Positions 8,420-16,559 of a DNA stretch of 58,943 bases are shown here, one piece after another. The translations under genes and the position numbers were made by a program. Source of the stretch: DASRDE01 sp035652755 (GTDB taxonomy: Bacteria; Vulcanimicrobiota; Vulcanimicrobiia; Vulcanimicrobiales; Vulcanimicrobiaceae); NCBI GenBank assembly GCA_035652755.1, contig DASRDE010000192.1, positions 1 through 58,943 on the forward strand, read 5' to 3'. Every line of letters starts with the position of its first letter. Positions within the stretch are counted from its first letter, which is position 1. The notes beneath the pieces were generated by a model that worked only from the letters and a program-made list of their open reading frames with translations, did not search any database and was not told the origin of the DNA.

Positions 8420-9239
8420 GCGCGGGCGCCTTTATCACGTTCGCATCCATCCACTGCAAGAAACGATCCCGGTCGCGCGATATCTCGTCCCATTCCAAGT
8501 AAAACGCGTTGTCGCGCTGATAGTACCCGTGCGCATACGAAGGCCGTGCGCCGCCCGGAACGACGCAAACCGCGTCGATAACCCAGTTCGGGATCACGAT
8601 CGAATGGGGCGGATGGTCGAACTCGTCGACGATCTCTTCGACGGTGACAATCGCGCGGGCGGCGCACAGCACCGCTTCCTTCTGCACTCCCGTGATGCCG
8701 CGCACGAGCACGTCGCCGGCCGCATTGGCCTGCTGGGCGTGCACGATCGCAACGTCCGGCCGCAAGGCCGGCACCGCGGCGAGCCGTTCGCCGGTAAACG
8801 GGCAGGCGATCTCCTTGATGTGCGGATTCTTTTGAATCAAATCCGAGCCGATGTACCCGCGCAGCACCGCGAACGGCAGATTCGACGCGCCGGCCGCATA
8901 GGCGGCGGCCATCGCAGCGTGCGAGTGCTCCTCGATCTCCAGGGGCGCCGGCCAGCCGCGTTCCACGGCGTCGCGGAAGCGGTGAAGCGAGCCGACTCCC
9001 GGGTTGCCTCCCCACGAAAAGACCAGCTTCCGTGCCGTGCCCATGCCGATCAACTGGTCGTAGATGAGGTCGGGCGTCATCCGGACGAGCGTGAGGTTCC
9101 GGCGCCCCTGGCGGACGATTTCGTGGCCGGCGGCGAACGGAATCAGGTGGGTGAAGCCCTCCAAGGCAACCGTGTCCCCGTCCCTGACGTGGCGGGCGAC
9201 GGCCTCCTGAAGGCTCAGGCGTTCGGCTCTGACAGTCAT
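8412..9239 (-). CDS. Family I CoA-transferase, alpha subunit (GctA/IpdA-like)
   Basis: 275-aa partner of the beta subunit. DGDTVALEGFTHLIPFAAGHEIVRQG near the N-terminus and GGNPGVGSLHRFRDAVERGWP in the middle are typical of the GctA/IpdA branch; the C-terminal PGGARPSYAHGYYQRDNAFYLEW is also characteristic of this branch, not of SCOT-type acetoacetate transferases. First gene of a seven-gene minus-strand operon. A short region with a dyad (9283-9313) separates it from the divergent aminotransferase gene, so the two transcription units may share control. Confidence 0.85.
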   Translation of the reverse strand: MTVRAERLSLQEAVARHVRDGDTVALEGFTHLIPFAAGHEIVRQGRRNLTLVRMTPDLIYDQLIGMGTARKLVFSWGGNPGVGSLHRFRDAVERGWPAPLEIEEHSHAAMAAAYAAGASNLPFAVLRGYIGSDLIQKNPHIKEIACPFTGERLAAVPALRPDVAIVHAQQANAAGDVLVRGITGVQKEAVLCAARAIVTVEEIVDEFDHPPHSIVIPNWVIDAVCVVPGGARPSYAHGYYQRDNAFYLEWDEISRDRDRFLQWMDANVIKAPAHA

Positions 9240-9282
9240 ATCATTTGGAGAAAACTGGATTTCGGCAAATATAAGCGGTATA

Positions 9283-9313
9283 TTGGACTCATCCCTCCGA
9301 ATAACTTGTCCAA
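9283..9313. promoter_or_regulatory. Candidate operator: TTGGAC-N19-GTCCAA dyad in a divergent promoter region
   Basis: The 76-bp gap between the divergent CoA-transferase and aminotransferase genes (9240-9315) is strikingly AT-rich for this genome. It contains a perfect 6-bp inverted repeat, TTGGAC (9283-9288) and GTCCAA (9308-9313), which extends to ATATTGGAC against GTCCAAATAT with one gap. A half-related ATTTGGA lies at 9243-9249. A regulator binding here could control both amino-acid/CoA genes and the biotin operon. No regulator gene lies nearby. Confidence 0.35.
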
Positions 9314-9315
9314 AT

Positions 9316-10692
9316 ATGAGCGAAAAGCCAAAAAATCTTGGCGCGGCCGGCAGCCGCGTTTTCTATCGGAAGCTCGATTCGGCGTTGCCGCGCATTGTGC
9401 GCGGTGAGGGCGTCTACCTTTTCGATTCGGCTGGGAAGCGCTACCTCGATGCCTGCGGCGGAGCCATGGTGGTCAACGCCGGCCACGGCGTCCCGGAGAT
9501 CGCTCGGGCGCTGGCCGAGCAGGCGGGCAAGGTCGCGTACGTCAACGGGACCGCTTTCACGAACGAGCCGGTCGAGGAGTTGGCCGACTTTCTGGCGTCC
9601 AAGGCGCCCGGCGGGCTGGACCGGGCCTACTTCCTGAGCAGCGGCTCGGAGGCGACGGAAGCCGCGCTCAAGCTCGCACGGCAGTACCACGTCGAGCGCG
9701 GCCAGACGTCCCGGACGGCCGTCGTCGCGCAGACGCCGGGCTACCACGGCAACACCCTTATGGCGCTCTCGGCGTCCGCACGCGGCCACTACCGCACGAT
9801 GTTCGCTCCCTGGCTGAGCGACGTCGTCATGATCGAGGCGCCCTATCCGTATAGAAACGCGATCGCCGACGCGTCCGCATTGGAATCCGCAATCGTTCGC
9901 GCGGGGCCCGACCGGGTCGCGGCGTTTATCGCCGAGCCCATCGGCGGATCCTCGACCGGCGCATCCGTGCCGCCGCCGGGATATTTCGCGCACGTGCGCG
10001 AGATCTGCGACCGGTACGGCGTGCTCTTCATCTGCGACGAGGTGCTCACCGGCGCGGGGCGCACGGGCCGTTACTTCGGCTTGGAACATTTCCGCACGCC
10101 GGCCGGTTCGCCCATTGCGCCCGACGTCATCACGATGGGCAAGGGACTCAACGGCGGATACGCGCCGCTCTCGGCCCTGATCTGCAAGAGCAGCATCGTG
10201 GAAACGATCGCGCGGGGAAGCGGCGCATTTATGCACGCGCAAACGTATTCGCATAATCCGCTTGCCTGCGCGGCGGCTCTGGCCGTGCAGCGCTACATCG
10301 AACGCGAAGGCTTGGTGGAACGCGCGTCCGATACCGGGCCGATCCTCGGCGCCGCCCTGCGCGAGCTTGCAACCGCACCCGGCGGCGGCGAGCTGATCGG
10401 CGACGTACGCGGCTTGGGTATGCTCTGGGCGGTCGAACTGGTTGCCGACCGCGCGACGAAACGCCCCTTCCCTCGGGAACGCAAGGTTGCCGAATCGCTC
10501 GTGCGCAGTGCGCGCGATCTCGGCCTCGTGCTCTGGCCCAACGTGGGACACGCCGACGGCACGAACGGCGATCTGGTCATGATCGCACCGCCGTTCACCA
10601 TCGAGCCGGCGCAAATCGAAGAATTGGCCGCGCTGCTGCGCCGCAGCTTGGACGCCGTCGCCGAATCGCTCTTTCAGTCACGCACCGTTTAG
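9316..10692 (+). CDS. Class III (PLP) aminotransferase, BioA/omega-transaminase-like
   Basis: About 458 aa from ATG 9316 (MSEKPKNLG); an upstream in-frame TTG at 9283 falls in the promoter dyad and was rejected. Motifs: DACGGAMVVNAGHG, LSSGSEATEAALKLARQYH, GYHGNTLMALS, the cofactor Asp in LFICDEVLTGAGRTG and the PLP lysine in TMGKGLNGGYAPLSA. This branch acts on omega-amino groups of diamines or omega-amino acids; the exact substrate is unknown. It is 15 bp upstream of an aldehyde dehydrogenase, the arrangement expected when the transaminase makes an aldehyde that the dehydrogenase oxidises. Candidates are cadaverine, putrescine, lysine or beta-alanine. Confidence 0.85.
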   Translation: MSEKPKNLGAAGSRVFYRKLDSALPRIVRGEGVYLFDSAGKRYLDACGGAMVVNAGHGVPEIARALAEQAGKVAYVNGTAFTNEPVEELADFLASKAPGGLDRAYFLSSGSEATEAALKLARQYHVERGQTSRTAVVAQTPGYHGNTLMALSASARGHYRTMFAPWLSDVVMIEAPYPYRNAIADASALESAIVRAGPDRVAAFIAEPIGGSSTGASVPPPGYFAHVREICDRYGVLFICDEVLTGAGRTGRYFGLEHFRTPAGSPIAPDVITMGKGLNGGYAPLSALICKSSIVETIARGSGAFMHAQTYSHNPLACAAALAVQRYIEREGLVERASDTGPILGAALRELATAPGGGELIGDVRGLGMLWAVELVADRATKRPFPRERKVAESLVRSARDLGLVLWPNVGHADGTNGDLVMIAPPFTIEPAQIEELAALLRRSLDAVAESLFQSRTV

Positions 10693-10707
10693 TATCAGGA
10701 GAAACCG

Positions 10708-12294
10708 ATGACCGCACCCGCCGTCAAAGCCCAGCCCAAGATCACGTACTCCGCAATCGGCGGAAACTTGGACGAGATCCACGATCGCTTCGACGAGGCG
10801 CTCAGCCGCGCAGCCGACGGATTCGGAGCGGAGTTTTTCTCGATTGTGGACGGTTCGCCGGTGGCCGGCAGCGGCGTGAAGCAGGAGTCCCGATCGCCGA
10901 TCGATCGGACGATCGTCATCGGCACGTTCGCGAGCGCGGACAAGAGCGACGTCGACGCCGCGGTAGCGGCCGCGCACCGCGCGCAGAAGACGTGGGCCGG
11001 ACTTGCATGGCAAGAACGCGTTGCGATCATGCGCGAGATCGCCGAGCGGATTCGGGAGCGCCGCTACGAGCTGGCCGCCATCATGAGCATGGAGATCGGC
11101 AAGAACCGGTTTGAGTCGCTCGGCGACGCCGAAGAGTCCGCGGACCTCATCGACTATTACGCCGATCAAGTGCAAGAGGCCAACGGCTTCGCACGCCCCC
11201 TGGGTCAACTCGCGCCCAATGAGTCGACGCAGGACGTGCTGCGCCCGTACGGCGTGTTTGCGGTTATTGCGCCCTTCAACTTTCCGATGGCGCTGGCGAC
11301 GGGCATGAGCGCCGGGGCGCTGCTCGGCGGCAACGGCGTGGTCTTCAAGCCGGCCGAAGGCGCGTTGCGCACGGGCGCATTTCTTGCCGAGGTCTTCACG
11401 CAATCGCGCCTGCCGCGCGGCCTGTTCAACATCGTCTTCGGCAGCGGACGCACCGTCGGCGATTACTTGACCCGCCACCCGCGCATCGACGGCATCGCCT
11501 TTACCGGTTCGCACGAAGTCGGCATGCATCTGCTGCGCGAGATCGGGGCATCGGGGCGCTATGCCAAACCAGTGCTCGGAGAACTGGGCGGAAAGAACGC
11601 GACGATCGTGACCGCAAGCGCTGACTTGGACGCTGCTGCCGAGGGAGTGATGCGTTCGGCGTTCGGTCTGCAGGGGCAAAAATGCAGCGCGTGTTCGCGC
11701 GTGTACGTCGACCGCCGCGTGGCCGATCGCTTCTTGGACCTGCTCGTGACCAAGACTAAGTCGCTCGCGATCGGCGATCCCAGCAAGCGGGACGTCTTCA
11801 TGGGGCCGGTCATCAATCAGGGCGCCGTGGAAAAATACGAGCGCGCGATCGAAGCTGCGCGCCGCAACGGAACGGTGCTGCTCGGCGGCGAGCGGCTGCA
11901 GACGCCGCCGCTGGATCGCGGCAACTTCGTCTCGCCCGCGATCGTTCAGCTGCCGCTCGATCACGAGCTCTTTGGGGAAGAACTGTTCTTGCCGATCCTC
12001 GCGGTCGGGATCGTCGACTCGTTCGATCGCGCGCTCGAAGAGTCGAACCGCTCGCACCTGGGTTTGACCGGCGGCCTGTTCTCGGCCGACGAAGGCGAGA
12101 TCGCCCGCTTCTTCGACGAGATGGAAGCCGGCGTACTCTACGTGAACCGGCGAACCGGAGCGACGACGGGCGCGTGGCCCGGAGTGCAGTCTTTCTGCGG
12201 TTGGAAAGGCTCGGGCATGACCGGACGCGGCGGGTGCGGCCCGTATTACGTCGGCCAATTCATGCGCGAACAAAGCCGTACCCGGATGCTGTGA
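10708..12294 (+). CDS. Aldehyde dehydrogenase (glutamate-semialdehyde/P5C dehydrogenase-like)
   Basis: 528-aa NAD(P)-dependent aldehyde dehydrogenase. Visible: FNFPMALATGMSAGALLGGNGVVFKP (cofactor-binding Lys), the GIAFTGSHEVG turn, the general-base ELGGKN and the catalytic-Cys region GLQGQKCSACSR. The C-terminal YVNRRTGATTGAWPG followed by a GWKGSG motif is close to the delta-1-pyrroline-5-carboxylate dehydrogenase branch. The N-terminal 50 residues are also of that branch. It lies between two aminotransferases, so it most likely oxidises a semialdehyde produced by one of them (glutamate semialdehyde, 5-aminopentanal or glutarate semialdehyde). RBS AGGAGA precedes ATG 10708. Confidence 0.85.
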   Translation: MTAPAVKAQPKITYSAIGGNLDEIHDRFDEALSRAADGFGAEFFSIVDGSPVAGSGVKQESRSPIDRTIVIGTFASADKSDVDAAVAAAHRAQKTWAGLAWQERVAIMREIAERIRERRYELAAIMSMEIGKNRFESLGDAEESADLIDYYADQVQEANGFARPLGQLAPNESTQDVLRPYGVFAVIAPFNFPMALATGMSAGALLGGNGVVFKPAEGALRTGAFLAEVFTQSRLPRGLFNIVFGSGRTVGDYLTRHPRIDGIAFTGSHEVGMHLLREIGASGRYAKPVLGELGGKNATIVTASADLDAAAEGVMRSAFGLQGQKCSACSRVYVDRRVADRFLDLLVTKTKSLAIGDPSKRDVFMGPVINQGAVEKYERAIEAARRNGTVLLGGERLQTPPLDRGNFVSPAIVQLPLDHELFGEELFLPILAVGIVDSFDRALEESNRSHLGLTGGLFSADEGEIARFFDEMEAGVLYVNRRTGATTGAWPGVQSFCGWKGSGMTGRGGCGPYYVGQFMREQSRTRML

Positions 12295-12307
12295 GAAGGA
12301 GCTCGAC

Positions 12308-13612
12308 GTGAAAAAATATCCATCGATCGTCACCGCGCCCCCCGGTCCCAAGGCCCGCGCCGTCATCGAAAAAGACCGGCGCTATTCGTCCCCGTCATAC
12401 ATCAAAGAGTATCCGCTCGTCGTCGAACGCGGCGAGGGCGCAATGGTGGAAGACGTCGACGGCAACCGCTATTTGGATTTTATGACCGGCATCGCCGTCG
12501 CGTCGACCGGACACGCGCATCCCAAAGTGGTCCGCGCGATCCAAGACGCCGCGCAGAAATTCTTGCACATCTGCGCGACCGACTTTTACTATCCCGCGTT
12601 CTCCGATCTCTGCGAACGGCTTGCCGGGCTGGGCCCGGGGCCGGGTCAGAAGCGCGTCTTCATTACCAACTCGGGCGCGGAAGCGGTCGAGGGCGCGATT
12701 AAACTCGCGCGCAGCCATACGCGCCGCAGCGAGATCATCGCCTTCGAAGGCGCGTTTCACGGCCGCACGATGGGAGCCATCTCGCTCAACTCGAGCAAGA
12801 CGAAATACCGCCGCCACTTCGGGCCTCTGCTCGCCGGCGTGCACCACCTGCCGTACGCGAATCCGTACCGACCGCGCAACTGGAAAGAATCTGCCGAGAA
12901 GTTGTTTCGTCAGCGCGTGGCGCCCGACGAGATCGCCGCGGTATTCATCGAGCCCATTCGCGGCGAGGGCGGCTACGTGGTTCCGCCGGTCGAATTCTTG
13001 CAGTATTGGCGCGACTTCTGCGACGAGCACGGCGCCGTGCTCGTATTCGACGAAGTCCAGAGCGGCATCGGCAGAACGGGAGCGATGTTTGCCTCGCAAA
13101 ACTTCGGCGTCTTTCCCGATGTCACGCTGAGCGCAAAGGGCTTGGGATCCGGCATGCCCATCGGCGCGATTATCGCGAGAGAGTCGGTGATGTCGTGGGA
13201 GCAGGGCAGCCACGGCAGCACGTTCGCCGGAAATCCCGTCTGCTGCGCGGCCGCGCTCGCGACGCTCGATCTGGTCGAGGGCGGCCTGGCCGAAAATGCG
13301 CGAAAGATGGGCGAACTGCTGCTCGAGGGTCTGCTCGAGCTCAAGCAAAAGCACGAAACAATCGGCGACGTGCGCGGCATGGGCCTGATGATCGGCATCG
13401 AGTTCGTACGGGATCGCCTTACGAAGGAGCCCCACGAAGGGTTGGCCTCGCAGCTCGAACTGGCTGCGTTCGAACGCGGATTGCTGCTGCTGGGCTGCGG
13501 CCGGAGCACGATTCGGCTTGCGCCCCCGCTGCTCGTCGACGAAGAGGACGTTTCGATCGCGCTGCGCATCCTGGACGAATCGCTCGAATCGCTGGCGCTC
13601 GTCCCGGCCTGA
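12308..13612 (+). CDS. GabT-like aminotransferase (4-aminobutyrate/5-aminovalerate/ornithine type)
   Basis: 434-aa class III aminotransferase. GTG 12308 is preceded by AAGGAG. The opening PPGPKARAVIEKDRRYSSPSYIKEYPLVVERGEG and GIAVASTGHAHPKVV are typical of the branch found in archaea and thermophiles that includes GABA and ornithine omega-transaminases. FITNSGAEAVEGAIKLAR, FEGAFHGRTMGA, VFDEVQSGIGRTG and the PLP lysine in LSAKGLGSGMP are intact. It is 13 bp after the aldehyde dehydrogenase. Ornithine plus P5C dehydrogenase (ornithine to glutamate) and 5-aminovalerate plus semialdehyde dehydrogenase (to glutarate) both fit. Confidence 0.88.
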   Translation: MKKYPSIVTAPPGPKARAVIEKDRRYSSPSYIKEYPLVVERGEGAMVEDVDGNRYLDFMTGIAVASTGHAHPKVVRAIQDAAQKFLHICATDFYYPAFSDLCERLAGLGPGPGQKRVFITNSGAEAVEGAIKLARSHTRRSEIIAFEGAFHGRTMGAISLNSSKTKYRRHFGPLLAGVHHLPYANPYRPRNWKESAEKLFRQRVAPDEIAAVFIEPIRGEGGYVVPPVEFLQYWRDFCDEHGAVLVFDEVQSGIGRTGAMFASQNFGVFPDVTLSAKGLGSGMPIGAIIARESVMSWEQGSHGSTFAGNPVCCAAALATLDLVEGGLAENARKMGELLLEGLLELKQKHETIGDVRGMGLMIGIEFVRDRLTKEPHEGLASQLELAAFERGLLLLGCGRSTIRLAPPLLVDEEDVSIALRILDESLESLALVPA

Positions 13613-13613
13613 C

Positions 13614-14144
13614 TTACGTCTCTACGCGTTCGTCGATCGAGACGTTGTACAGGAACAGGAACTTGTGCCACTCGTCGGGCAGCGTGTTGCGCTTGACCTG
13701 AATCCAGGGGATGTACTTGGGCTGACGCGGCTTGCGCTTGAGCTTCATGTTCGCGTCGTCCGGCGTTCGGTTGTTCTTGCGGTTGTTGCAGCGCATGCAG
13801 GCGCAGACGAGGTTCTCCCAGGTCGAGGGGCCGCCTTTGCTTCGCGGGACGACGTGGTCGACGGTCATGAACTTGTCTCCGCGCAGCCCGCAGTACTGGC
13901 ACGTGTGATCGTCGCGGATGAGAATGTTCTTCTTGGTCAGCGCGACCTTCTGCATCGGACGCTTGATGTAGTACAGCATGCGAATGATGGACGGCATCCG
14001 CATCTCGAACGTCGTCGACGCGATCACGCGGTCCCGCCCGTGGACCAGCTCCGCCTTTCCGGCAAAGATGAGCTTGACCGCACGCTGGAAATTCGTGATG
14101 TTCAGCGCTTCGTACGTGAAATTCAACACCAAGACGTCGCTCAA
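13614..14144 (-). CDS. HNH endonuclease-family protein
   Basis: About 176 aa. I set the start at TTG 14144, which gives a start like the family (M-S-D-VLVLNFTYEALN) and has GGGAGG five bases upstream; longer ORF starts are less likely. HNH core: CQYCG, the MTVDHVVPRSKGG segment (DH of the betabeta-alpha-metal motif), ENLVCACMRCNNRKNNRTP with two CxxC pairs binding structural zinc. This family is widespread as a single chromosomal gene and is not tied to phage or introns; its role is unknown. It converges on the aminotransferase with a 1-bp gap and is downstream of the DUF1844-like gene. Confidence 0.88.
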   Translation of the reverse strand: MSDVLVLNFTYEALNITNFQRAVKLIFAGKAELVHGRDRVIASTTFEMRMPSIIRMLYYIKRPMQKVALTKKNILIRDDHTCQYCGLRGDKFMTVDHVVPRSKGGPSTWENLVCACMRCNNRKNNRTPDDANMKLKRKPRQPKYIPWIQVKRNTLPDEWHKFLFLYNVSIDERVET

Positions 14145-14178
14145 ACCTGGCCTCCCGCATACCAAAAAGCGAGGCGCA

Positions 14179-14466
14179 CTACAGGCCTCGCTTTCTCACA
14201 AACGTCATCCGGGTTTCGGTTAGCAATTGAGTTATCGCTAACCGGTCTTGCGGCCTGAGCCTTTCCTTGATTCGTTCGAACGCGCTCGTCGCCACGTCGA
14301 TGGCCGCTTCAGCCGATTGGAGATCCGCGGGCTGCTCTTCATCCGTCAAGTACGCGTGGGCCGCCAGGGCCATGCGCGCGACAAGGTCGCTGACCAGATC
14401 CTCTATAGGAGGGATCCGATCCGCACGCACGGTGTCCGGTTCGTGCGAAGGAGCCTGCGGACTCAT
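14179..14466 (-). CDS. DUF1844-like small protein
   Basis: 95 residues, ATG 14466. A charged N-terminus is followed by two predicted helices, IEDLVSDLVARMALAAHAYL and SAEAAIDVATSAFERIKERL, and an ending TETRMTFVRKR. This pattern (helix ending near YL or HLG, then AKxxIDxLxxxxxKT, then LRxxYVxK) matches the DUF1844 family, whose function is not known. It sits between pdxT (14 bp upstream) and the HNH gene, in the same direction. Confidence 0.6.
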   Translation of the reverse strand: MSPQAPSHEPDTVRADRIPPIEDLVSDLVARMALAAHAYLTDEEQPADLQSAEAAIDVATSAFERIKERLRPQDRLAITQLLTETRMTFVRKRGL

Positions 14467-14479
14467 CGTGCGGGAGGAC

Positions 14480-15106
14480 TTATGCGACCTCGCGCCGCTT
14501 CCCTACGCCGCCGCCTTCGCTGAGGTCGAGCATCTTCAGAAAGTACTGGTGCACGCGGCCGTCCGCGGTGAGCTCCGGGTGAAACGAGGTGCCGAGCACG
14601 TTGCCTTGCCGCACCATGACGCCGTGGCCGTCGCGCTGCGCCAACACCTCGACGCCCGGTCCGGCCTTTTCGATCCACGGCGCGCGGATGAAGATTGCCG
14701 GAAAGCGCGGCGGTCCGAGCGCGGGGATCTCGAGATCGACCTCCGCCGAGTCGTTCTGCCGTCCAAATGCGTTTCGCCGGACCGTGACGTCGAGCAGACC
14801 GAGCGAGGGCTGCTGCAGTCCCGCGACCTCGCGCGCGATGACGATCATGCCCATGCACGTCCCCCACACCGGCATTCCGCCGCGCACGCGATCCACGATC
14901 GGTTGCCGCAGACCGAAACGATCGACAAGCTTCATGACGGTCGTCGACTCGCCGCCGGGGATAACCAGGGCGTCCACTCCGGCGAGCTGCGCGGGGGTCT
15001 TGACTGCAACGCCGTCGGCGCCCGCTCGCGCCAGCGCCGTGAGATGCTCGTCGACGTCGCCTTGGAGCGCGAGGACCCCGACCCGGCGCCGCCCGTCAGT
15101 TGCCAC
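14480..15106 (-). CDS. pdxT: PLP synthase glutaminase subunit
   Basis: Class I glutaminase that feeds ammonia to PdxS for pyridoxal 5'-phosphate synthesis. VGVLALQGDVDEH at the N-terminus, IPGGESTT at 49-56, the nucleophile Cys84 in GTCMGM (more often GTCAGM) and the catalytic His-Glu in SFHPELT near residue 178 are all present. GTG 15106 lies inside the end of pdxS with 11 bp overlap. PLP made here would serve the five or more PLP enzymes encoded within 13 kb (decarboxylase, bioF, bioA, two aminotransferases). Confidence 0.95.
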   Translation of the reverse strand: MATDGRRRVGVLALQGDVDEHLTALARAGADGVAVKTPAQLAGVDALVIPGGESTTVMKLVDRFGLRQPIVDRVRGGMPVWGTCMGMIVIAREVAGLQQPSLGLLDVTVRRNAFGRQNDSAEVDLEIPALGPPRFPAIFIRAPWIEKAGPGVEVLAQRDGHGVMVRQGNVLGTSFHPELTADGRVHQYFLKMLDLSEGGGVGKRREVA

Positions 15107-15986
15107 GGGGCGCTAGCAGCTCCGATTCGGGAAGTTTGCGAACGTCGATGCCTTCCATCGCGAGCGCTTCTTTGCCGAGCGCGCGGCTGGCTTCGACGAC
15201 GACCTTCGGATCGTTAAAATGCGTCGTCGCGTCGACGATCGCTTTGGCGAACGCCTTTGGTTTGTTCGATTTGAAGATGCCGCTGCCCACGAAGATGCCT
15301 TCGGCGCCCAGCTGCATCATCAGCGCAGCGTCGGCCGGCGTCGACACACCGCCCGCGCAGAAAAGCACGACCGGAAGTTTCCCGTCCTGCGCGACTTGAG
15401 CAACGAGCTCGAGCGGAGCACCCAGATCGCGGGCGCGCGCGACCAGTTCCTCGCGCGGAACGACGGTTAGTTCGCGGATCGCATCGGTAATCGCCCGGAT
15501 GTGGCGCACCGCTTCGACGATGTTGCCGCTGCCGGCTTCGCCCTTGCTGCGAATCATCGCGGCGCCTTCCGCGACGCGCCGCAGCGCTTCGCCCAAATCG
15601 CGCGCACCGCAGACGAAGGGCGTCGTAAAGTGCTGTTTGTCGACTTGATACTTGTCGTCGGCCGGCGTGAGTACTTCGGACTCGTCGATGAAGTCGACGC
15701 CGAGTTCTTGCAGCGCCTGCGCCTCGGCGAAATGGCCGATGCGCACCTTGGCCATCACGGGAATCGTCACGGCGTCCATGATCGACTGCACGAGCTCTAA
15801 ATTGCTCATGCGCGCCACGCCGCCGGCGGCGCGGATATCGGCCGGAATGCGCTCGAGCGCCATCACCGCGACGGCGCCGGCTTCCTGAGCGATGACGGCC
15901 TGTTCGGGGGTGACCACGTCCATGATCACGCCGCCCTTGAGCATCTGCGCGAGCCCGCGCTTAACGGTAACGGTTCCCTTTTCCAC
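15096..15986 (-). CDS. pdxS: PLP synthase, PdxS subunit
   Basis: 296-aa synthase that builds PLP from ribose 5-phosphate, glyceraldehyde 3-phosphate and ammonia. Opening GTVTVKRGLAQMLKGGVIMDVV, ALERIPADIR, Lys80 in PVMAKVRIGHFAEAQ (Schiff-base lysine), DESEVLTPAD and GVSTPADAALMMQLGAEGIFVGSGIFKS are near-invariant. GTG 15986 has the RBS GAGGAGA. A short perfect hairpin, CCAATG-GAGA-CATTGG at 16037-16052, lies in the gap upstream of it; its meaning is unknown. Confidence 0.98.
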   Translation of the reverse strand: MEKGTVTVKRGLAQMLKGGVIMDVVTPEQAVIAQEAGAVAVMALERIPADIRAAGGVARMSNLELVQSIMDAVTIPVMAKVRIGHFAEAQALQELGVDFIDESEVLTPADDKYQVDKQHFTTPFVCGARDLGEALRRVAEGAAMIRSKGEAGSGNIVEAVRHIRAITDAIRELTVVPREELVARARDLGAPLELVAQVAQDGKLPVVLFCAGGVSTPADAALMMQLGAEGIFVGSGIFKSNKPKAFAKAIVDATTHFNDPKVVVEASRALGKEALAMEGIDVRKLPESELLAPRGN

Positions 15987-16067
15987 TCCGGAGTCTCCTC
16001 AATGTTCCTGTTCCGATCCCATCATAGCAGGGACATCCAATGGAGACATTGGGGACATCGCCGCCTC

Positions 16068-16538
16068 TTACGGCTGGGTCGAGGGCTCTCCCACCGGCTC
16101 GCCGTTGGGCTGGAGGCTCGGTCCGGGAACCGGCGTCGGCGTCGGAGTGGGCAACGGCGCGTTGCGGCGCCAGATCGGCAGGTTGAGGTTGGGCGTCGGG
16201 GTCGCCTCGGGCAGCGCGAGCGGCGGGGGCGTCGCCGCCCGGTACTTCGCCGTGGGTTCGGGCGTCGGAAGCGGCTGGGGCGGGACGCGCGGATCGGGGA
16301 ACATCGGGTCCGGCGCGGCCGCCATGACGTCGGTGCGCTTCCAATCCGGGCCGTACGGTGAGGTGCTCCGCTGGGGCGCCGGGGTCACGGTGATGGGCGC
16401 GATGCTGTCCAAGCGCTTCTCGGTGACCTGCCCGATGACTCGGTCGCCCGCGCGTTCGCCCGCGGCGATACCCGCAATGAGCGCCACGATGCCCAAGCCC
16501 AGGATGATGGTCAGAAAGCGCTTGGAGGGATCCAGCAT
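16068..16538 (-). CDS. Membrane-anchored Pro-rich hypothetical protein
   Basis: 156 aa. One N-terminal membrane segment (ILGLGIVALIAGIAAG, about residues 11-26) leads into a low-complexity extracytoplasmic tail rich in Pro, Thr and Ala with runs such as PTPTPTPVPGP. No catalytic motif is visible and I do not recognise a family. It may be a cell-envelope spacer or anchor. It follows the glycosidase gene by 21 bp in the same direction, and precedes pdxS by 81 bp. Confidence 0.6.
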   Translation of the reverse strand: MLDPSKRFLTIILGLGIVALIAGIAAGERAGDRVIGQVTEKRLDSIAPITVTPAPQRSTSPYGPDWKRTDVMAAAPDPMFPDPRVPPQPLPTPEPTAKYRAATPPPLALPEATPTPNLNLPIWRRNAPLPTPTPTPVPGPSLQPNGEPVGEPSTQP

Positions 16539-16559
16539 GGAAGGCGCCTGCTCTTCGGC

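Noticed and set aside
13614..14144. HNH gene as homing endonuclease or phage terminase-associated nuclease
   Set aside because: It belongs to the single-copy chromosomal family starting VLVLNxxYEALN and has no intron, intein or phage context.
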